From contig NZ_LT699742.1 of the NCBI RefSeq assembly GCF_900155365.1, forward strand, positions 17,633 to 81,632: a stretch of 64,000 nt of DNA, read 5' to 3'. The DNA is from Collinsella bouchesdurhonensis (GTDB lineage Bacteria; Actinomycetota; Coriobacteriia; Coriobacteriales; Coriobacteriaceae). The notes beneath the pieces were generated by a model. It ran no database searches and was not told where the DNA came from. It saw only the letters and a program-made list of their open reading frames with translations. This document shows positions 61,830 through 64,000 of this stretch, piece by piece (position 1 is the first letter of the stretch; each line of letters starts with the position of its first letter). A program made the translations under genes and the position numbers.

Positions 61830-62555
61830 GTGTTCGCTATCTGCACCCTTCTTTCCCATACTCTATCCGGCGTTTGCGGCGCCGTCATGATCTCGACACC
61901 CGTGTATTCCCAACCCGTTGCCATCCCCGTCTGGCTTGAGCTGGCAGCCGTCATCGCAGCCTCTATATCGGGTGTGCTCACGGCCCGCAAGCGCAACCTC
62001 GACCTTATCGGTGCTATCGCGCTCGCAGTTGTATGCGGACTCGGAGGAGGTCTTTTGCGCGATATGACCCTTCAGGTGGGAGACGTCTATATCCTCAAGC
62101 AACCGCTCGCGCTCCCCATCTCCATCGCAACAGCCGCCATCATCTACATCGTTCCCGCTGTCGTCGACAAACCCGAACGCATTATCCCTGTACTCGATAT
62201 CCTCTCGGTTGGCATCTACTCGGCAACCGGCGCAGACAAGGCGTTTGTCCACGGTTTCGATCCTTTTGTTTGCGTCATGATGGGCGTGTTTACCGCTGTA
62301 GGCGGCGGAATGCTGCGGGACGGGTTTATGGGCGACGTGCCCGGAATCTTCCAACGCACAAACTTCTACGCCATTGCCTCCATCGGAGGAGGAGCAACCT
62401 ATGTGGCGCTCATGAGTCTTACCCCCATATCCAGCGTGGCCGCACTCGTCGCCTGCGTTTTTGTAACGATTGCCTTGCGATGGCTCTCCATTCGCTTCGA
62501 CATAAAAAGCCCCACCGAGGATGACTTCGCGCGCTGGTTTCGTCGCAAAAAATAG
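61830..62555 (+). CDS. UPF0126/TRIC-type membrane channel protein
   Basis: A 241-residue protein with about seven membrane spans and the duplicated glycine-rich motif of the TRIC/UPF0126 family: VVCGLGGGLLRDMTL in the first half and AVGGGMLRDGFMGDVP in the second. Bacterial relatives form trimeric cation channels; others are annotated as glycine transporters. The GTG at 61830 is preferred (GGAG 5 nt upstream) to the ATG at 61770, which has no SD and would add 20 non-hydrophobic residues. Confidence 0.9.
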   Translation: MFAICTLLSHTLSGVCGAVMISTPVYSQPVAIPVWLELAAVIAASISGVLTARKRNLDLIGAIALAVVCGLGGGLLRDMTLQVGDVYILKQPLALPISIATAAIIYIVPAVVDKPERIIPVLDILSVGIYSATGADKAFVHGFDPFVCVMMGVFTAVGGGMLRDGFMGDVPGIFQRTNFYAIASIGGGATYVALMSLTPISSVAALVACVFVTIALRWLSIRFDIKSPTEDDFARWFRRKK

Positions 62556-62649
62556 AGGGCAACCGGATAGTGGCTCGCAGCCCATACCACCTCAGCACGC
62601 CCCTTTCCCAAATGCTACCCCTGGTTTCTTGTCTGCCCGGCTCGCCGTA

Positions 62650-62696
62650 ATCCATAATGCAATCGATGCACTACCAACTGAAGGAGCATTATGGAT
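62650..62696 (+). promoter_or_regulatory. 11-bp hairpin over the start codon of the bactofilin-like gene
   Basis: ATCCATAATGC (62650-62660) is perfectly complementary to GCATTATGGAT (62686-62696), which contains the ATG at 62691. The SD AAGGAG lies in the 25-nt loop just before the stem. Confidence 0.7.
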
Positions 62697-63884
62697 CACC
62701 GCGTCTTATCCTGGCAGCAGCGACACGGCTTCGCCCTCTCGTTTGCCCTCGCACTCGCAGTTGCCCTGTTTGCGTTCCCCATAGCAGCACATGCTGCAGA
62801 CGAAGCAGGGAATGTGTTCAGCGGCTCTTCGAGCAACCCCTCCTCCATAGAAGGAGATCTCTATTGGATCGGACGGGCACTCGACCTCGACAGCACAACC
62901 GTCGGGCGAGATGTCCTCGCTGCCGGAGAAACCCTCGATATCGACAACACGCAGGTTGGCGGCTCGATTCGAACTGCAGGTAAAACCATCAACATCAGCA
63001 AAACAAGCGTCGATGGAAATCTCACCCTTGCCGGGCAGTACGTTACTGTCGATAAAAGTTCTTCTGCTGCAGGGGCCTATATCGCCGCACAGGATATCAA
63101 CCTTTCCAGCTCTGTAAAGACCGCTGCTCTTTACGGTGAAACCGTCGTTCTTGACGGCACCGTCACGGGCAACGTGAGCATCTATGCAGAAAAACTCGTC
63201 ATCACCAAAAACGCGAGCCTTCTTGGCAACGTGGAGGCAACCTTATCCGAAAAGCCCACGATCGACGACAACGCTCACATCGAACATCCTATCAATGTGA
63301 CCTTTGATAAGGCGAAAGGAGAGGATGGGGGAGCGGCTCAAGGTATTGCAAGCGTCCTCGGCAGCATTATGGGCTATCTCTTCTCAGGCATCAGCACTGC
63401 GGTTATTGCACTGATCATCGCATGGATTCTTCCTCGCGCGGTGAATTCAAGTACGGACATCGCGCTCAAGCAGCCGTCCAAGATCATCGTCCCGGGCATG
63501 CTCGCGCTCATCGCCATCGTGCCCATGTTATTTATGATTATTGTCGCCGCCTTTGGAATCCCCGTAACCGGCATCCTCTCGTTCACCACAATTCAATGTG
63601 CAATCTTATGCATCTTGACCTGCATCCCCTTCGCCTCGGCAAGTCTTGCTCCAGCAGTGCTGAATTCCCTGCCGCGTCAAGCTGCAACGGTTGTTGGAGG
63701 TTTTATCGTCGGCGTTGCAAGCCATCTCCCGTTTATAGGCTTCGTCATCGGAATCGCCTCCTTTATCTATTTGGCAGGCTATGCCATCCATTGCATCGGT
63801 GAAGGTATGAAGGGCAATCGGCCCCAGCCTCCCGCCGGTGACCCAGACAGTCTCCCACCCATGCCAGGCTCGCCCATTCAGTAA
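62691..63884 (+). CDS. Secreted/membrane protein with bactofilin-like polymer-forming domain and C-terminal spans
   Basis: A 397-residue protein. Signal peptide at residues 1-36 (cleavage near AHAAD). Residues about 50-205 show repeated valine/threonine strands (VGRDVLAAGETLDIDNTQVGGSI, VDGNLTLAGQYVTVD), the pattern of bactofilin/polymer-forming beta-helices, here predicted outside the cell. About four membrane spans follow (residues 225-375), then a Pro-rich cytoplasmic tail. GAAGGAG is 5 nt before the ATG, within a hairpin. Classic bactofilins are cytosolic, so this fusion may be an envelope variant; role unknown. Confidence 0.8.
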   Translation: MDHRVLSWQQRHGFALSFALALAVALFAFPIAAHAADEAGNVFSGSSSNPSSIEGDLYWIGRALDLDSTTVGRDVLAAGETLDIDNTQVGGSIRTAGKTINISKTSVDGNLTLAGQYVTVDKSSSAAGAYIAAQDINLSSSVKTAALYGETVVLDGTVTGNVSIYAEKLVITKNASLLGNVEATLSEKPTIDDNAHIEHPINVTFDKAKGEDGGAAQGIASVLGSIMGYLFSGISTAVIALIIAWILPRAVNSSTDIALKQPSKIIVPGMLALIAIVPMLFMIIVAAFGIPVTGILSFTTIQCAILCILTCIPFASASLAPAVLNSLPRQAATVVGGFIVGVASHLPFIGFVIGIASFIYLAGYAIHCIGEGMKGNRPQPPAGDPDSLPPMPGSPIQ

Positions 63885-63923
63885 ACGCAGACACCGGATA
63901 GAAGTCTTTTTTCTTCAAAGAGC

Positions 63924-63954
63924 TCAATCTCGAGGCCGCACCCCTCGAGATTGA
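63924..63954. repeat. 12-bp inverted repeat after the bactofilin-like gene
   Basis: TCAATCTCGAGG (63924-63935) and CCTCGAGATTGA (63943-63954) with a 7-nt loop. No T-run on either strand, so not an ordinary terminator. Confidence 0.7.
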
Positions 63955-63967
63955 CATGAACTTCGCG

Positions 63968-64000
63968 ATGAGTGGCGGTTTTTCCACATTTTTGAACCTT
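63968..64000 (+). repeat. AGTGGCGG repeat unit at window end
   Basis: ATGAGTGGCGGTTTTTCC begins a unit of the 29-bp-period family at 63971; the next expected unit would start at 64000, outside the window. Confidence 0.55.

Overview
The window reads as chromosomal DNA of a GC-rich, low-gene-density-gap actinobacterium. Gene content and style (NfnAB-type transhydrogenase, LPXTG surface proteins with a class B sortase, mannose-family PTS, zinc-ribbon membrane proteins, alanine/acid-rich insertions in housekeeping enzymes) suggest class Coriobacteriia, most likely Collinsella or a close relative. This is inference from the proteins; no database search was possible. There is no phage, transposase, integrase or CRISPR array, and nearly all long ORFs have clear Shine-Dalgarno (SD) sequences.

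Layout. 1-12.0 kb, minus strand: a translation block (sua5, prmC, ... prfA) that is split between prfA and prmC by an ~8.5 kb sugar cassette. The cassette holds a mannose-family PTS (IIA, IIB, IIC, IID), a class II ketose-bisphosphate aldolase, a sugar isomerase/epimerase, three oxidoreductases and a GntR/UTRA regulator. 12.3-19.3 kb: a DUF1385 membrane protein, an orphan zinc-finger protein, two zinc-ribbon membrane proteins (one YARHG type) and an aldose epimerase. 19.7-25.4 kb, plus strand: pth, a large LPATG surface protein whose ribosome-binding site lies in a perfect 29-bp hairpin, and nfnAB. 25.5-33.0 kb, minus strand: a decayed LPXTG tail, pcp, a cytidylate-kinase-like protein, a polar amino-acid ABC transporter, yqeY, a PrsA-like foldase and an orphan PTS IIA. 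33.3-57 kb, mostly minus strand: nucleotide synthesis (purN-purM-purF, purE, carB-carA, purD, purA) interleaved with an LPKTG protein, an HTH protein, a CmpB-like membrane protein, sortase B, an ABC exporter and a NUDIX hydrolase, ending with dnaB. 57.4-60.2 kb, minus strand: rpsF-ssb-rpsR-DUF2232-rplI. 60.7-64 kb: a thioesterase, two tRNA-Ser genes, a TRIC-type channel and a bactofilin-like membrane protein.

How the parts fit. The PTS cassette looks like one transcription unit (short gaps and overlaps, a double hairpin terminator at its 3' end) with its own regulator, for an unidentified sugar or polyol. The purine and carbamoyl-phosphate genes together cover much of nucleotide supply and sit beside dnaB, ssb and ribosomal genes. 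Sortase B and two intact LPXTG proteins plus one remnant describe a cell-wall anchoring theme.

Non-coding structure is the most unusual part of the window: a 29-bp-period AGTGGCGG repeat family in convergent gaps, a TGACAAAA-N13-TTTTGTCA palindrome family, a degenerate 42-bp tandem array, start-codon-occluding hairpins at two envelope genes, a tRNA-3'-end-derived inverted structure, and a repeat-rich AT island upstream of dnaB.
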